Assembly: GCF_002941025.1 (NCBI RefSeq) | Contig: NZ_PTJS01000001.1 | Location: 4,402,001-4,466,000 of the forward strand | Direction of reading: 5' to 3' | DNA length: 64,000 nt | DNA from: Streptomyces sp. QL37 | Lineage (GTDB): Bacteria > Actinomycetota > Actinomycetes > Streptomycetales > Streptomycetaceae | In this document: one piece after another, positions 8,131-20,976 of the stretch | Position numbering within the stretch: position 1 is the first letter of the stretch | How the letters are laid out: the number at the start of each line of letters is the position of its first letter | Notes under the pieces: model-generated | The model's input: the letters and a program-made list of their open reading frames with translations, nothing else | Told to the model about the DNA's origin: nothing | Database searches by the model: none | Program-made: the position numbers and the translations under genes

Positions 8131-8880
8131 ATGCCCTTGCACGTACTCGTACTCGGCGGCACCACGGAGGCCCGTCGGCTCGCGGAGTCCCTGGTGGCGG
8201 TGGACGGGATCCGGGTGACCAGCTCACTCGCGGGACGCGTCGCCCGGCCGAGAGTGCCGCCCGGCGAGGTACGCGTCGGCGGCTTCGGCGGGGCCGAGGG
8301 CCTGGCCGAGTGGCTCCGCGCACACCATGTGGATGCGGTCATCGATGCCACCCATCCCTTCGCAGGCACGATCAGTTTCAACGCGGCCTCGGCCGCCGCC
8401 GCTGTCCATGTTCCCCTGCTGGCGCTCCGACGGCCCGGCTGGGTGCCGGTGGAGGGTGACCGGTGGCACGTCACCGACTCCCTCGCGGGTGCGGCGGAAC
8501 TGCTGCCGGAGCTCGGGTCACGCGTCTTCCTCACCACGGGGCGCATGGGGCTGGCGGCGTTCGCGGGGCTGGACCCGCTGTGGTTCCTGGTGCGCTCGGT
8601 GGACGCCCCCGACGCCCCGCACCCGGCGCGGATGGAGGTGCTGCTGGGCCGGGGGCCGTTCACGCTGGAGGGCGAGCGGGAGCTGATCCGGCGCCACCGC
8701 GTCGACGTCCTCGTCACCAAGGACAGCGGCGGTGAGGCCACCGCCCCCAAGCTCACCGCCGCCCGCGAGGCCGGAATCCCGGTGGTGGTGGTCGGACGGC
8801 CGCCGGTCCCCCCGGGTGTGCCCGTGGCCGGGACGCCCGAGGAGGCCCTCGCGCTGCTGGGACGCCTCACCGGTCCGTGA
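8131..8880 (+). CDS. cobK: Precorrin-6A reductase, CobK
   Basis: A 249-residue NADPH-dependent reductase converting precorrin-6A to precorrin-6B. It opens MPLHVLVLGGTTEARRLAE (the CobK/CbiJ nucleotide-binding start), followed by VDAVIDATHPFAGTISFNA, LTTGRMGLAAFAGL, LVTKDSGGEATAPKLTAARE and PVVVVGRPPVP, all characteristic. The divergent start with cbiD and the near-convergent end with cobIJ (35 bases apart) make this a single-gene unit inside the cluster. No strong Shine-Dalgarno is visible between the two divergent starts, and the short spacing suggests the cobK message may be leaderless or start within cbiD. Confidence 0.94.
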   Translation: MPLHVLVLGGTTEARRLAESLVAVDGIRVTSSLAGRVARPRVPPGEVRVGGFGGAEGLAEWLRAHHVDAVIDATHPFAGTISFNAASAAAAVHVPLLALRRPGWVPVEGDRWHVTDSLAGAAELLPELGSRVFLTTGRMGLAAFAGLDPLWFLVRSVDAPDAPHPARMEVLLGRGPFTLEGERELIRRHRVDVLVTKDSGGEATAPKLTAAREAGIPVVVVGRPPVPPGVPVAGTPEEALALLGRLTGP

Positions 8881-8915
8881 CCCGGGAGCGGGACCGGCCG
8901 GGAGGCGCCCGGCTG

Positions 8916-10445
8916 TCAGTCCTCCGGGTAGCGGCGCGGCGTCCAGACGATCTGCCGGCCGTCACCCCGGCGCACCCAGCGCGTCTGGGAGGACCCGACG
9001 ATGAGGATCGTCCGCATGTCCACCTCGCCCGGGTCCAGATCGGCCAGCCGCACCGTCCGCACGCTCTCCGCGGGACCCCCGACATCGCGGCCGAGCACGA
9101 CGGGCGTGTCCGGGGAGCGGTGCTCCAGGAGCAGGTCCCGGGCCTTGCCGACCTGCCAGGTCCGGCTGCGGGAACCGGGGTTGTACAGCGCCATGACGAG
9201 GTCGGCCGTGGCCGCCGCACGCAGCCGCTCGGCGATGACCTCCCACGGCTTGAGCCGGTCCGAGAGGGAGATGGTGGCGTAGTCGTGGCCCAGCGGCGCA
9301 CCCGCCCTGGCGGCGGCGGCGTTGGCGGCCGTCACCCCGGGGAGCACCCGCACCGAGATGTCGGTGTACGCGTCCTGCGAGGCCACTTCCAGTACGGCCG
9401 TCGCCATGGCGAAGACCCCCGGGTCGCCCCCGGACACCACGGCGACGCGGCGCCCGCGGCGGGCGAGATCCAGGGCGAATTCGGCCCGCTCGGACTCGAC
9501 CTTGTTGTCGGAACCGTGGCGCTGCTGGCCGGGCCGCACCGGCACCCGGTCCAGATACGTCGTGTAGCCGACCAGGTCGTCGGCGGCGGCCAGCGCGCCG
9601 CGCGTCTCGGGCGTCAGCCACAGCGGTCCGGCCGGCCCCGTGCCGACCACGACGACCTCGCCGCTGTCCGGGCCCGCCGCCGGTGAGGGCCGGGGGGCGT
9701 CGATCCTGCTGGGCAGGACGGCCACCGCGAAGTACGGCACGGAGTCCGCGTCGGTGTCCGCGAGGTCCCCGGTCCGTTCCCCGGCCATCGTGGCGCGCTC
9801 GACGTACCGCGCCTCGGGCAGCCGGCCGGACGCCTCGAAGGCGCGGCGCACGGCGGGGAACGTCCGGCCGAGCTTCATCACCACGGCGGAGTCCGTGGCC
9901 GCCAGACGTGCCGTCAGCTCCTCCTCGGGCAGGGTGCCGGGCAGGATCGTCAGCACCTCCTCGGCCTCGACGAGCGGGGTGCCGAGACGGGCGGCGGCGG
10001 CGCTGACCGAGGTGACGCCGGGGATGACCTCGGTGTCGTAACGGTCCGCGAGCCGCTTGTGCATGTGCTGGTACGAGCCGTAGAAGAGCGGGTCGCCCTC
10101 GGCGAGCACGGCGACGGTGCGCCCGGCGTCGAGGTGCGCCGCGAGGCGGGCCGCGGCCTCGGTGTAGAAGTCGTCCAACGCGCCCCGGTAGCCGCCCGGG
10201 TGGTCCGTGGTCTCCGTGGTGACGGGGTAGACCAGCGCCTCCTCGATGTGGTCGGCGCGGATGTACTGCGCCGCGATCGAGCGGGCGATGGAGCGGCCGT
10301 GCCGGGCGGAGTGGTAGGCGACGACGTCGGCCTCGCCGATGATCTGGACGGCCCTCACGGTCATCAGGGCGGGGTCGCCCGGGCCGAGCCCGACCCCGTA
10401 CAGCCGTCCCGTGCCGGTCGTCCGTTGCTGCTCGGGCACGCTCAC
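8916..10445 (-). CDS. cobIJ: Bifunctional precorrin-2 C20 / precorrin-3B C17 methyltransferase, CobIJ
   Basis: A 509-residue fusion of two tetrapyrrole methylases. The CobI half (about residues 1-245) begins [20 protein letters not shown] and includes [19 protein letters not shown] and [19 protein letters not shown]. The CobJ half (about 265-509) begins [19 protein letters not shown], followed by [20 protein letters not shown] and [20 protein letters not shown]. CobI makes precorrin-3A; CobJ performs the C17 methylation linked to ring contraction, the step after CobG. The fused form is usual in Streptomyces. Its GTG start overlaps the cobH stop by four bases, so cobG-cobH-cobIJ form a minus-strand operon in pathway-related order. 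Confidence 0.95.
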   Translation of the reverse strand: MSVPEQQRTTGTGRLYGVGLGPGDPALMTVRAVQIIGEADVVAYHSARHGRSIARSIAAQYIRADHIEEALVYPVTTETTDHPGGYRGALDDFYTEAAARLAAHLDAGRTVAVLAEGDPLFYGSYQHMHKRLADRYDTEVIPGVTSVSAAAARLGTPLVEAEEVLTILPGTLPEEELTARLAATDSAVVMKLGRTFPAVRRAFEASGRLPEARYVERATMAGERTGDLADTDADSVPYFAVAVLPSRIDAPRPSPAAGPDSGEVVVVGTGPAGPLWLTPETRGALAAADDLVGYTTYLDRVPVRPGQQRHGSDNKVESERAEFALDLARRGRRVAVVSGGDPGVFAMATAVLEVASQDAYTDISVRVLPGVTAANAAAARAGAPLGHDYATISLSDRLKPWEVIAERLRAAATADLVMALYNPGSRSRTWQVGKARDLLLEHRSPDTPVVLGRDVGGPAESVRTVRLADLDPGEVDMRTILIVGSSQTRWVRRGDGRQIVWTPRRYPED

Positions 10446-11068
10446 TCCTCCTCGCTGGCGATCGCGTTGAGGGCGGCGGCGGCGATGGCGCTGCCACCAC
10501 GCCTGCCGCGCACGACGAGGTGCTCAAGGCCCGAAGGGTGGGCGGCCAGAGCCTCCTTGGACTCGGCGGCGCCGATGAATCCGACGGGTACACCGATGAC
10601 GGCGGCGGGGCGCGGGGCGCCCTCCTCGATCATCTCCAGCAGCCGGAAGAGCGCGGTGGGCGCGTTGCCGACGGCGACGACCGCACCTTCCATCCGGTCC
10701 CGCCACAGCTCCAGGGCGGCGGCGCTGCGCGTGGTGCCGAGCTTCGCCGCCAGCTCGGGGACGGCGGGGTCGGACAGGGTGCAGATCACGTCGTTGTCCG
10801 CGGGCAGGCGCTTGCGGGTGACACCGCTGGCGACCATGGCCACGTCGCACAGGATCGGCGCGCCGGACCGCAGGGCCGCACGGGCGTCGGCCACCACGCT
10901 CGGTGAGAAGGCGATGTCGCGTACGAGGTCGACCATGCCGCAGGCGTGGATCATCCGGACGGCGACCTGGCTCACATCGGCGGGCAGCCCTGCCAGATCC
11001 GCCTCCGCGCGGATGGTGGCGAAGGACTGGCGGTAGATCGCCGGTCCGTCCTTCTCGTACTGATGCAC
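10442..11068 (-). CDS. cobH: Precorrin-8X methylmutase, CobH
   Basis: A 208-residue isomerase moving the C11 methyl to C12 to give hydrogenobyrinate. Motifs seen: [34 protein letters not shown] (with the catalytic His), [20 protein letters not shown] and [19 protein letters not shown]. Length is typical. The GTG start at 11068 ([12 protein letters not shown]) lies 54 bases after the cobG stop, and the stop overlaps the cobIJ start. Confidence 0.95.
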   Translation of the reverse strand: MHQYEKDGPAIYRQSFATIRAEADLAGLPADVSQVAVRMIHACGMVDLVRDIAFSPSVVADARAALRSGAPILCDVAMVASGVTRKRLPADNDVICTLSDPAVPELAAKLGTTRSAAALELWRDRMEGAVVAVGNAPTALFRLLEMIEEGAPRPAAVIGVPVGFIGAAESKEALAAHPSGLEHLVVRGRRGGSAIAAAALNAIASEEE

Positions 11069-11122
11069 AGTGCTGTCGCTTTCTTCATCGAACAGGTCGA
11101 ACAGGGTGGTGGTACGTCGTGG

Positions 11123-12412
11123 TCAGGTGCGCGTGCCCCGGGCCGCCGCCACGGCGTCGGCGAGCGCGGCCGGGTCGTCCCGGACCGCTGCCGCCTCGGT
11201 GGACCGGTCCCCCCGCACATGGGAGATCCGGTATCCGCCGGGGGTGGCGACCACGTCGATCCACTCCCCCCGCGGATGGCCGCAGCGGCGTTCGCACCCG
11301 GACCAGTACACAGGGAGCCGTCCGGCCGGTCCGACGGCGGCCCCCGCATCGGCCCGCACGTCGGCCAGCGACTTCGCGCAGCCGGGCTGCCCGATGCAGG
11401 CCCCGACACCGGACCACGGGGAGCCGGGGCCGGTGATCAGGCCCGCTTCGGACAGTTCCCGCAGCAGTCCGTCCGCGCGGTGGGGCGCGATGCCGGTGAT
11501 GACCGCTCCGCGCCAGGGGGTGAGCCGCAGCTCCCCGGCGCCGGACAGCAGCCGCCACTGCTCCTGGTCCAGCCGCCCGAGCGGTACACCGACCGACAGC
11601 GCGGCCTCGCCGCCGCCGTCCGGGATACGGCCGTGAGCCAGGGGCAGGGATTCGAGGGGGCGCGGAAGGACCTCTGGTACGCAGGTGATCCCGGCCTGCG
11701 CCAGCCGTCGTTCGACCTCGCCGGGCAGTGCCGCCGCCGCGTCGTCCGGCAGGTCCTTCACCCGCCAGGCGCCGGTCTCGCGCTCGGTGTCCAGGAAGGC
11801 TTCGGCGGCGAGGAGCGCCGCGCGGGGGCCGTCGGCGGCCGGGACACGCAGCACGGCGTCACCGTGCCCGACACGCAGCAGGCCGCCGCCGTCGGCGAGG
11901 CCCAGAAGTGTGAGGTCGGCCCCGAGGGCGTCCACGTCGCCGCGTCCGTCGTCGAGGGCGAACAGAAAGCGTCCGGAGAGCGCCGTCGCGCCCTCGCTTC
12001 CGCACAGCAGGCGGTCGAGTCCGGTCAGCCAGGGCCTGACATCGGTGGCCCCGAGGCCGTCGAGCCCGGAGAGCGGGGACGCGACCACGTTGCGCACCCG
12101 TTCATGGCGTGCGGAGGGCAGCAGTCCGGCCTCTTCCAGAGCCCCGGCCAGCTCCGCGCCGCAGTCCGGGGCGAGCCCCCGCAGCTGCACGTTCCCACGG
12201 GAGGTGAGATGCAACTCACCGTCACCGAAACGCTCGGCGGTCTGCCCGAGCACCGTTGCCTGACGGGGTGTCAGCACCCCGCCGGGTATGCGTATCCGCG
12301 CCAGCGCACCGTCGTCCGCCCGGTGCAGCCGCAGTGCGCCGGGGCAGGCGTCACCGCTGCTCCGGGCGCACGCATCGCCCGGAGACCGGGACGGAAGGGG
12401 GGAGGCGGACAT
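11123..12412 (-). CDS. cobG: Precorrin-3B synthase, CobG
   Basis: A 429-residue member of the nitrite/sulfite reductase family that uses O2 to hydroxylate precorrin-3A and form the gamma-lactone of precorrin-3B. Seen: ferredoxin-like halves (LHLTSRGNVQLRG and LRLTPWRGAVITG) and the 4Fe-4S cysteines in GACIGQPGCAKS and YWSGCERRCGHP. CobG marks the aerobic pathway. The ATG at 12412 (MSASPLPSRSP) is a convenient start; upstream in-frame ATGs at 12424 and 12430 are possible and none has a strong Shine-Dalgarno. First gene of the minus-strand cobG-cobH-cobIJ operon, divergent from the B12 riboswitch and cobN. Confidence 0.9.
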   Translation of the reverse strand: MSASPLPSRSPGDACARSSGDACPGALRLHRADDGALARIRIPGGVLTPRQATVLGQTAERFGDGELHLTSRGNVQLRGLAPDCGAELAGALEEAGLLPSARHERVRNVVASPLSGLDGLGATDVRPWLTGLDRLLCGSEGATALSGRFLFALDDGRGDVDALGADLTLLGLADGGGLLRVGHGDAVLRVPAADGPRAALLAAEAFLDTERETGAWRVKDLPDDAAAALPGEVERRLAQAGITCVPEVLPRPLESLPLAHGRIPDGGGEAALSVGVPLGRLDQEQWRLLSGAGELRLTPWRGAVITGIAPHRADGLLRELSEAGLITGPGSPWSGVGACIGQPGCAKSLADVRADAGAAVGPAGRLPVYWSGCERRCGHPRGEWIDVVATPGGYRISHVRGDRSTEAAAVRDDPAALADAVAAARGTRT

Positions 12413-12428
12413 GGCGGCGAGCATACCC

Positions 12429-12461
12429 ACCGTGACCGTGGCAGGCCCCTACGGTCACTGT
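12429..12461. promoter_or_regulatory. Inverted repeat in the cobG-cobN divergent region
   Basis: The bases 12429-12439 (accgtgaccgt) and 12451-12461 (acggtcactgt) form an inverted repeat with 10 of 11 pairs and an 11-base spacer. It sits at the very start of cobG and upstream of the riboswitch, a good position for a dimeric regulator or for a hairpin at the 5' end of the cobG message. No regulator gene is adjacent, and its role is inferred. Confidence 0.35.
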
Positions 12462-12534
12462 GACCTACGGGACACCCGGCCGGCCCCCGGCCGGGGCGGG
12501 GGCCGTCTGGTCAGGACCCCCCACCCCCGGCCTA

Positions 12535-12685
12535 CTATGCCTAGCGGCGGTCCGTTCGGCCCGCCATCGCCAGACGGCGACATGGGAGGAAGCCCGGTGA
12601 GATTCCGGCGCGGTCCCGCCACTGTGAGCCCGGCCCCGGCCGGGTGAGTCAGGAACTCCTGCCGTCCGACACCGCCCGGGGCGTG
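12535..12685 (+). ncRNA. Cobalamin (B12) riboswitch upstream of cobN
   Basis: The leader holds the conserved B12-element blocks in order: gggaggaagcccggtga, then gattccggcgcggtc, the B12 box core cccgccactgtga (about 12616-12628), and gagtcaggaactcctgcc (about 12646-12663). These match the AdoCbl riboswitch consensus, in which bound cofactor shuts off expression. Between the aptamer and the cobN ATG (12713) a short hairpin (cggggcgtggacaccccg) abuts the GAGGAAGG ribosome binding site. This suggests control at translation initiation rather than by a terminator, as is usual in actinobacteria. The aptamer edges are approximate. Confidence 0.92.
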
Positions 12686-12712
12686 GACACCCCGAGGAAG
12701 GCCTGACGCCGC

Positions 12713-16312
<3,600 letters not shown>

Positions 16313-16320
16313 GCGGCACA

Positions 16321-16345
16321 CCGGCCGGGGATCCTCCCCGGCCGG
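16321..16345. terminator. Hairpin terminator after cobN
   Basis: ccggccgggga pairs perfectly with tccccggccgg across a three-base loop, only eight bases after the cobN stop. There is no T-tract, so this is an I-shaped terminator of the kind common in Streptomyces. Confidence 0.7.
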
Positions 16346-16396
16346 GGGGCCACGTCCTGCCTTGCTGCCTTCCGCCCACGGGTCCAAGCTTGTGGG

Positions 16397-17146
16397 ATGG
16401 GTGACCGAGCGGGCCACACGCCGATCGCTTCTGTCCAGCACGCGTTCCGCTTGATGGAAGCCGTGGCGGCGCACGACGGCGGCGCGCCCGCGAACGAGCT
16501 GGCGCGGCAGGCGGGGCTGCCGCCGGACACCACCCTGGGGCTGCTGCGGGACCTCACGCGGGACGGCTACCTCCGCAGGCTCGACGACGGTTCCTTCGTC
16601 CTGGGCGACACGCCGCGCGGCGACCACTCGGCGCGGGATCCGGCCGGTCTGGTCCGCCCTGCCCTCGCCTCCCTGCGGGACGATCTCTCGGCCGCCGCCT
16701 ACCTCACCTTCTACGAGGAGGGCGAGATCAGGATCGCCGAGATCGTCGACGGCCCGCTGACGCCCAAGGTCGACCTCTGGGTGGGTTTCCAGGACGCCGG
16801 TCACGCCACGGCACTCGGCAAGTGCGTCCTGCGCGAGCTGGACGACGAGGCGCGTGGCGAGTACCTGTCGCGTCATACCCTCGCCGACCTCACTCCCCGC
16901 ACGATCACGCACCGGGAGGAGCTGATCCGGGAGCTGGAGTCCTCGCGTTCCGTACCGGCGGTGATGGACCGGGAGGAGTACGACCTCGGCACGGTGTGCA
17001 TCGCGGTGCCGGTGTACGGCGGGGGCACGGTCGGCTCGCTCGGCGTCTCGTTCCGGGCGGACCGGATGTACCGCACCAGCCAGGTCCGCCAGAGCCTGCT
17101 GGCGTCGGCGGACCGGGTGACCAGGGACATCTCCCTCGGCACCTGA
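16397..17146 (+). CDS. IclR-family transcriptional regulator
   Basis: A 249-residue regulator. The N-terminal winged helix-turn-helix (residues about 12-70) reads HAFRLMEAVAAHDGGAPANE, then LARQAGLPPDTTLGLLRDLT and DGSFVLGD. The C-terminal effector domain includes HATALGKCVLRELDDEARGE, LTPRTITHREELIRELE and VCIAVPVYGGGTVGSLGVSF, the IclR ligand-binding fold. The gene stands alone: cobN ends 84 bases upstream behind a hairpin, and the next gene converges on it. No catabolic operon is adjacent, so neither target nor effector can be guessed; proximity to cobN is probably incidental. Confidence 0.9.
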   Translation: MGDRAGHTPIASVQHAFRLMEAVAAHDGGAPANELARQAGLPPDTTLGLLRDLTRDGYLRRLDDGSFVLGDTPRGDHSARDPAGLVRPALASLRDDLSAAAYLTFYEEGEIRIAEIVDGPLTPKVDLWVGFQDAGHATALGKCVLRELDDEARGEYLSRHTLADLTPRTITHREELIRELESSRSVPAVMDREEYDLGTVCIAVPVYGGGTVGSLGVSFRADRMYRTSQVRQSLLASADRVTRDISLGT

Positions 17147-17271
17147 AGCACCTCGATCCACCGGGGCGGGGTTCCCACGAGCCTCGTCCGCCCGCTGCAA
17201 CAGCCTGGGCCCGTCCAGCGGCTCCCGCATCACGGGCGCGCTCCGGGACGCCGCGGTCCGGCACCGCGCCT

Positions 17272-17302
17272 TCCGGGCCCCGGTCCCGCCGGGGCCCCGG
17301 AG
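17272..17302. terminator. Candidate bidirectional hairpin between two convergent genes
   Basis: tccgggccccgg and ccggggccccgga flank a short loop between the IclR gene and the convergent LAETG-protein gene, with one bulged C. It is placed to stop transcription from both sides; there is no T-tract. Confidence 0.4.
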
Positions 17303-17309
17303 CACGGCC

Positions 17310-18338
17310 CTAGGACGCGGACCCGGCCGCCCTGCGCCGGCGTACGACGAGGACGGCACCGGCGCCCAGCGCGACGGCGCCCGCACCGAGAGCCGCGGTG
17401 GCCGGCACCGCGCTCGACGAGCCGGTCTCCGCGAGCTTGCCGCTCACCGGTATCTCGCTCAGCTCACCCTGTGCCGCGGGCTTGTTCCCGCCGTGCGTAC
17501 CGGTGGGAACTGCGGTCCCGGGGCCGTCCACCGTGCCGGGCTTGCCCTCTGAGTCCTCCACCGCGCCGGGCTCGCTTCCGGGGACGAGGACCGTGAAGTC
17601 GAACTGGCTGATCTCGTCGAACCCGCACTGGCCGTCCTCGCCGTACGAGTGGCCGGTGGTGAAGAAGTAGCCGGTCCCGGCCTCGGCCTTCCCACCGACC
17701 TTGATGCGCATCCTCGCGTCCGCGTACTCGCCGGGCCCGAGCGCCCCGACGGTGGCGAACTCATGGTTGTCGAGGACACCGGCGCCCTCGCCCTCGATGG
17801 GCTTCCACGCGTCGGTCACGGGGTTGAACCACTCGACCGTGACGTCCAGTTGGGCGATGTCGTCGAGGTCCGGATCGGCGGTTCCGAGGTCCAGGGAGAC
17901 GTCGGTCTCCATCACCTTGGTGGTGGACACGTTGGTCACGCGGTAGGTGAAGTCGTGCCAGCCGGACCCGGCGACGATCTTGCTCGGGAGCCCCCGCAGC
18001 GATGTCTTGCCACGCTCCTCGTCCGGAATGCCGGAGCAGAAGGCCGGGCGGGTGTACGAAGGCGACGGTTCGGCCGCACGCGGCGCGGCCGACTCCGTGG
18101 CGGTGGGATCCGCCACCGCGGCGGCGGTCGGCCGCTCGGCGGCACTCGTACCGGTGGTGGCGGTGGCGCCGGTGGTGGCGGAGGGTTCCGCGGGCGTCGT
18201 CGGAGAGGACGACACGGAGGGGGAGGCGCCGGACGGGCCCTCCCCGGTCGCGTACGCACCCTGAGCTGTGAAAAGGGCTACGGGGCCGATGACAGCCGTG
18301 ACGGCTGCGACGGCCAGGGCGCGGTGGAACTGCTTCAT
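17310..18338 (-). CDS. Sortase-anchored surface protein with LAETG sorting signal
   Basis: A 342-residue cell-wall protein. Residues 1-31 form a signal peptide (MKQFHRALAVAAVTAVIGPV..., cleavage near AYA-TGEG). A Ser/Thr/Pro/Ala-rich linker follows to about residue 100, then a compact Ig-like or beta-sandwich region (WHDFTYRVTNVST, DVTVEWFNPVTDAWK, EYADARMRIKVGG) with cysteines in AFCSGIP and GQCGF. The C-terminus has a full sorting signal: LAETGSS, a hydrophobic helix (ATAALGAGAVALGAGAVLVV) and RRRR. LAxTG is the motif used by Streptomyces class E sortases, so the protein is probably linked to peptidoglycan. ATG 18338 lies behind GAAGGGG. The ligand or function is unknown; no sortase gene is adjacent. 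Confidence 0.85.
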   Translation of the reverse strand: MKQFHRALAVAAVTAVIGPVALFTAQGAYATGEGPSGASPSVSSSPTTPAEPSATTGATATTGTSAAERPTAAAVADPTATESAAPRAAEPSPSYTRPAFCSGIPDEERGKTSLRGLPSKIVAGSGWHDFTYRVTNVSTTKVMETDVSLDLGTADPDLDDIAQLDVTVEWFNPVTDAWKPIEGEGAGVLDNHEFATVGALGPGEYADARMRIKVGGKAEAGTGYFFTTGHSYGEDGQCGFDEISQFDFTVLVPGSEPGAVEDSEGKPGTVDGPGTAVPTGTHGGNKPAAQGELSEIPVSGKLAETGSSSAVPATAALGAGAVALGAGAVLVVRRRRAAGSAS

Positions 18339-18547
18339 GGGACCCCTTCGTCGGAACGCGACGCATCGCCGCCCGGTGCGGGGCGGACGGCGGGCCGTGC
18401 GGGTGTGCATGAATGGGATCGGTGACGCCGTCGAAGAGTTGCGCGGCGGACGGTGCCGCCTTCTGTGATCTTGACCACGGTCCGGCAGGCACGAGGCCGG
18501 AGGCGGGGACTGCACGGCGGGCCAGGGTCCCCCCGCCCCCGACCGGA

Positions 18548-18567
18548 CCGGTCAGGAATCGAGAAGC
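18548..18567 (+). promoter_or_regulatory. Repeated 20-bp box upstream of the first VOC gene
   Basis: The 20 bases ccggtcaggaatcgagaagc occur here, 31 bases before the first VOC start, and again at 19699-19718, 33 bases before the second VOC start. The small AraC regulator is encoded between them. Perfect identity at matched spacing suggests a shared promoter or activator-binding element. Confidence 0.55.
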
Positions 18568-18598
18568 GCGCGGCGCGGAGCCGCCATAGCTTCGTTTC

Positions 18599-19213
18599 AT
18601 GGCTTCCATCGCATCCGTCACCCTCGAGGTGGCCGACCCCACCGCCGCCGAACACTTCTACTCCGCCGCCTTCGGGCTCGGCCCCGAGCTGCGCCTGCGG
18701 GGCTCCGACGCGCCGACGACCGGCTTCCGCGGCTTCACGCTGTCGCTCACGGTCTCCCAGCCGTCCACCGTCGACAGCCTGGTCGACTCCGCACTCGACG
18801 CCGGTGCCTCGGCGGTGAAGCCGCCCTCGAAGTCGCTCTGGGGTTACGGCGGCGTCGTGCGGACTCCCGACGGGACGCTCTGGAAGATCGCCACCTCGGC
18901 GAAGAAGGACAAGGGCCCGGCCACCCGGCAGATCGACCGCCTCGTGCTGCTCCTGGGTGTCGAGGACGTGCTCGCGAGCAAGCGGTTCTACGTCGGCCGA
19001 GGTCTCACCGTGGGGAAGAGCTTCGGCCGCAAGTACGTCGAGTTCGACACCCCCGCGAGCCCCGTCACGGTGGCGCTCTACGGGCGCCGGGCCCTGGCCA
19101 AGGACGCCGGCGTCCCGCCGGACGGCACCGGATCGCACCGGATCGCGCTCGGCAGCGACATCGGCCCCTTCACCGACCCGGACGGTTTCGAATGGGAGAA
19201 GGAGTCCCACTGA
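18599..19213 (+). CDS. VOC (glyoxalase/dioxygenase fold) family protein, two modules
   Basis: A 204-residue protein starting MASIASVTLEVADPTAAEHF. Two VOC half-units are visible: residues 3-100 (ending RTPDGTLWKIATS) and 115-204 (DRLVLLLGVEDVLASKRFYV to FTDPDGFEWEKE). This family includes glyoxalases, dioxygenases and drug-resistance binding proteins. The metal-ligand pattern is not clear enough to name a reaction. It lies just upstream of the AraC regulator and the second VOC gene, and its start is preceded by the repeated 20-bp box, so it is likely co-regulated with them. Confidence 0.82.
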   Translation: MASIASVTLEVADPTAAEHFYSAAFGLGPELRLRGSDAPTTGFRGFTLSLTVSQPSTVDSLVDSALDAGASAVKPPSKSLWGYGGVVRTPDGTLWKIATSAKKDKGPATRQIDRLVLLLGVEDVLASKRFYVGRGLTVGKSFGRKYVEFDTPASPVTVALYGRRALAKDAGVPPDGTGSHRIALGSDIGPFTDPDGFEWEKESH

Positions 19214-19296
19214 GCCACGCACAACCCCGGTAACGGGCCCGCCCGTCGCGCCGAACGCCATGCGCGGCTCCGGCCACACGTGGCACGATCGCGCAC

Positions 19297-19746
<450 letters not shown>

Positions 19747-19751
19747 CGGCC

Positions 19752-20162
19752 ATGGACATCAGCATTCGTACGAGCGTTCTCCCGCACGACGACCCGGACG
19801 CGGCCCTGGCCTTCTACCGCGACACCCTCGGCTTCGAGGTGCGCAGCGACGTCGGGACCGGCGCGATGCGCTGGATCACGGTCGGCCCGGTCGGCCGGCC
19901 CGACACGTCTCTCCTGCTGGCACCCCCGGCCGCCGACCCGGGCATCACCGAGGACGAGCGCCGCTCGATCGTCGAGATGATGGCCAAGGGCACCTACGGC
20001 TGGATTCTCCTGGCCACCGAGGACCTCGACGCCACCTTCGAGAAGCTGCAGGCCGGTGACGCCGAGGTCATCCAGGAGCCGACCGAGCAGCCGTACGGGG
20101 TCCGCGACTGCGCCTTCCGCGACCCCGCGGGCAACCAGATCCGCATCCAGGAGGTGCGCTGA
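19752..20162 (+). CDS. VOC (glyoxalase) family protein, single module
   Basis: A 136-residue VOC protein beginning MDISIRTSVLPHDDPDAALA, with FYRDTLGFEVRSDVG, TYGWILLATEDLDATFEKL and the terminal strand CAFRDPAGNQIRIQEVR (conserved Glu near the end). Such proteins act as metal-dependent isomerases or dioxygenases or as binding proteins; the substrate is not evident. It follows the AraC gene by five bases and may be transcribed both with it and from the box at 19699. Confidence 0.85.
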   Translation: MDISIRTSVLPHDDPDAALAFYRDTLGFEVRSDVGTGAMRWITVGPVGRPDTSLLLAPPAADPGITEDERRSIVEMMAKGTYGWILLATEDLDATFEKLQAGDAEVIQEPTEQPYGVRDCAFRDPAGNQIRIQEVR

Positions 20163-20195
20163 GCACCGGCCGCCCGCAGCGGTGACCGCCTTGAG

Positions 20196-20840
20196 TCATT
20201 TCCGCCAGAACAGGTGGTGCGTCACACCGCTCGGACTGGGGACGACATCGAGGTGATACCGGTCGAGCAGCTCGTCGGGTGACTCCCAGAGTCGTACCCC
20301 GGCCCCGATCTTCACCGGGGCGACCACCACATGCAGGGTGTCGACGAGCCCGGCGTCGAGGAACTGCCTGACGGTGGTGGCCCCGCCGCCGAGCCGGACG
20401 TCCTTGCCCCGCGCGGCCTCCCGCGCCTGTTCGAGGACGTGGGCGGGGTCGTCGCCGACGAAGTGGAACGTGGTGTCGGAGAGGGTGAACGAGGGCCGCT
20501 TGTGGTGGGTCATGACGAACACCGGGGTGTGGAACGGGGGCTCGTCGCCCCACCAGCCACGCCACTCATCGTTCTCCCAGGGCCCGCGCTGAGGCCCGAA
20601 CTTGTTGCGGCCCATGATCTCGGCACCGATGTTGTTCGCGAAGTCCCGGGTGAAGTAGTCGTCGAGGCCCCGGGTCCCCCCGGGCTCGGTGCGATTGGGC
20701 CAGCCCGCCGTGGCGCCCGCCCAGGACATCAGGGCCCCGGGATCGGCGTCGCCGAACGGTCTTTCGAGGCTTTGATGCTCACCGGCGGCGAAACCGTCGC
20801 TGGAAACGGTGAAGTTCTGGACCCTCAACAGCTGTCCCAC
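20196..20840 (-). CDS. DHFR-like (RibD C-terminal) reductase family protein
   Basis: A 214-residue protein of the dihydrofolate-reductase-like family found in pyrimidine reductases and many orphan proteins. Seen: VQNFTVSSDGFAAG, EIMGRNKFGPQRGPW, VFVMTHHKRP, ARGKDVRLGGGATTVRQFLD and VDTLHVVVAPVKIGAGVRLW. The nucleotide-binding GGGATTVRQ region is typical; the substrate is unknown. The GTG start at 20840 has GGAGGAAGCAC upstream. Its first seven codons and its promoter are copied, inverted, at 21521-21678 in the fold-back rearrangement. The gene itself is complete. Confidence 0.85.
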   Translation of the reverse strand: MGQLLRVQNFTVSSDGFAAGEHQSLERPFGDADPGALMSWAGATAGWPNRTEPGGTRGLDDYFTRDFANNIGAEIMGRNKFGPQRGPWENDEWRGWWGDEPPFHTPVFVMTHHKRPSFTLSDTTFHFVGDDPAHVLEQAREAARGKDVRLGGGATTVRQFLDAGLVDTLHVVVAPVKIGAGVRLWESPDELLDRYHLDVVPSPSGVTHHLFWRK

Positions 20841-20976
20841 GTGCTTCCTCCTGTGTCGGATGTCGGTAATGAGACCTCACACACCGCGAAAAATCATCGC
20901 CCGGGCGGCTGCTCTTCTCGGTGCGGCGGAGCCCGGGTCGCCACGAGGAGCTGCCGCAGCCGATGGTGGAGCACCC
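20819..20976. repeat. Segment A of fold-back rearrangement 1 (source of inverted copy)
   Basis: This 158-bp stretch covers the first codons and upstream region of the DHFR-like gene. It recurs inverted at 21521-21678 and directly within 21678-22369. The window therefore holds three copies, two forward and one reversed. Confidence 0.95.
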
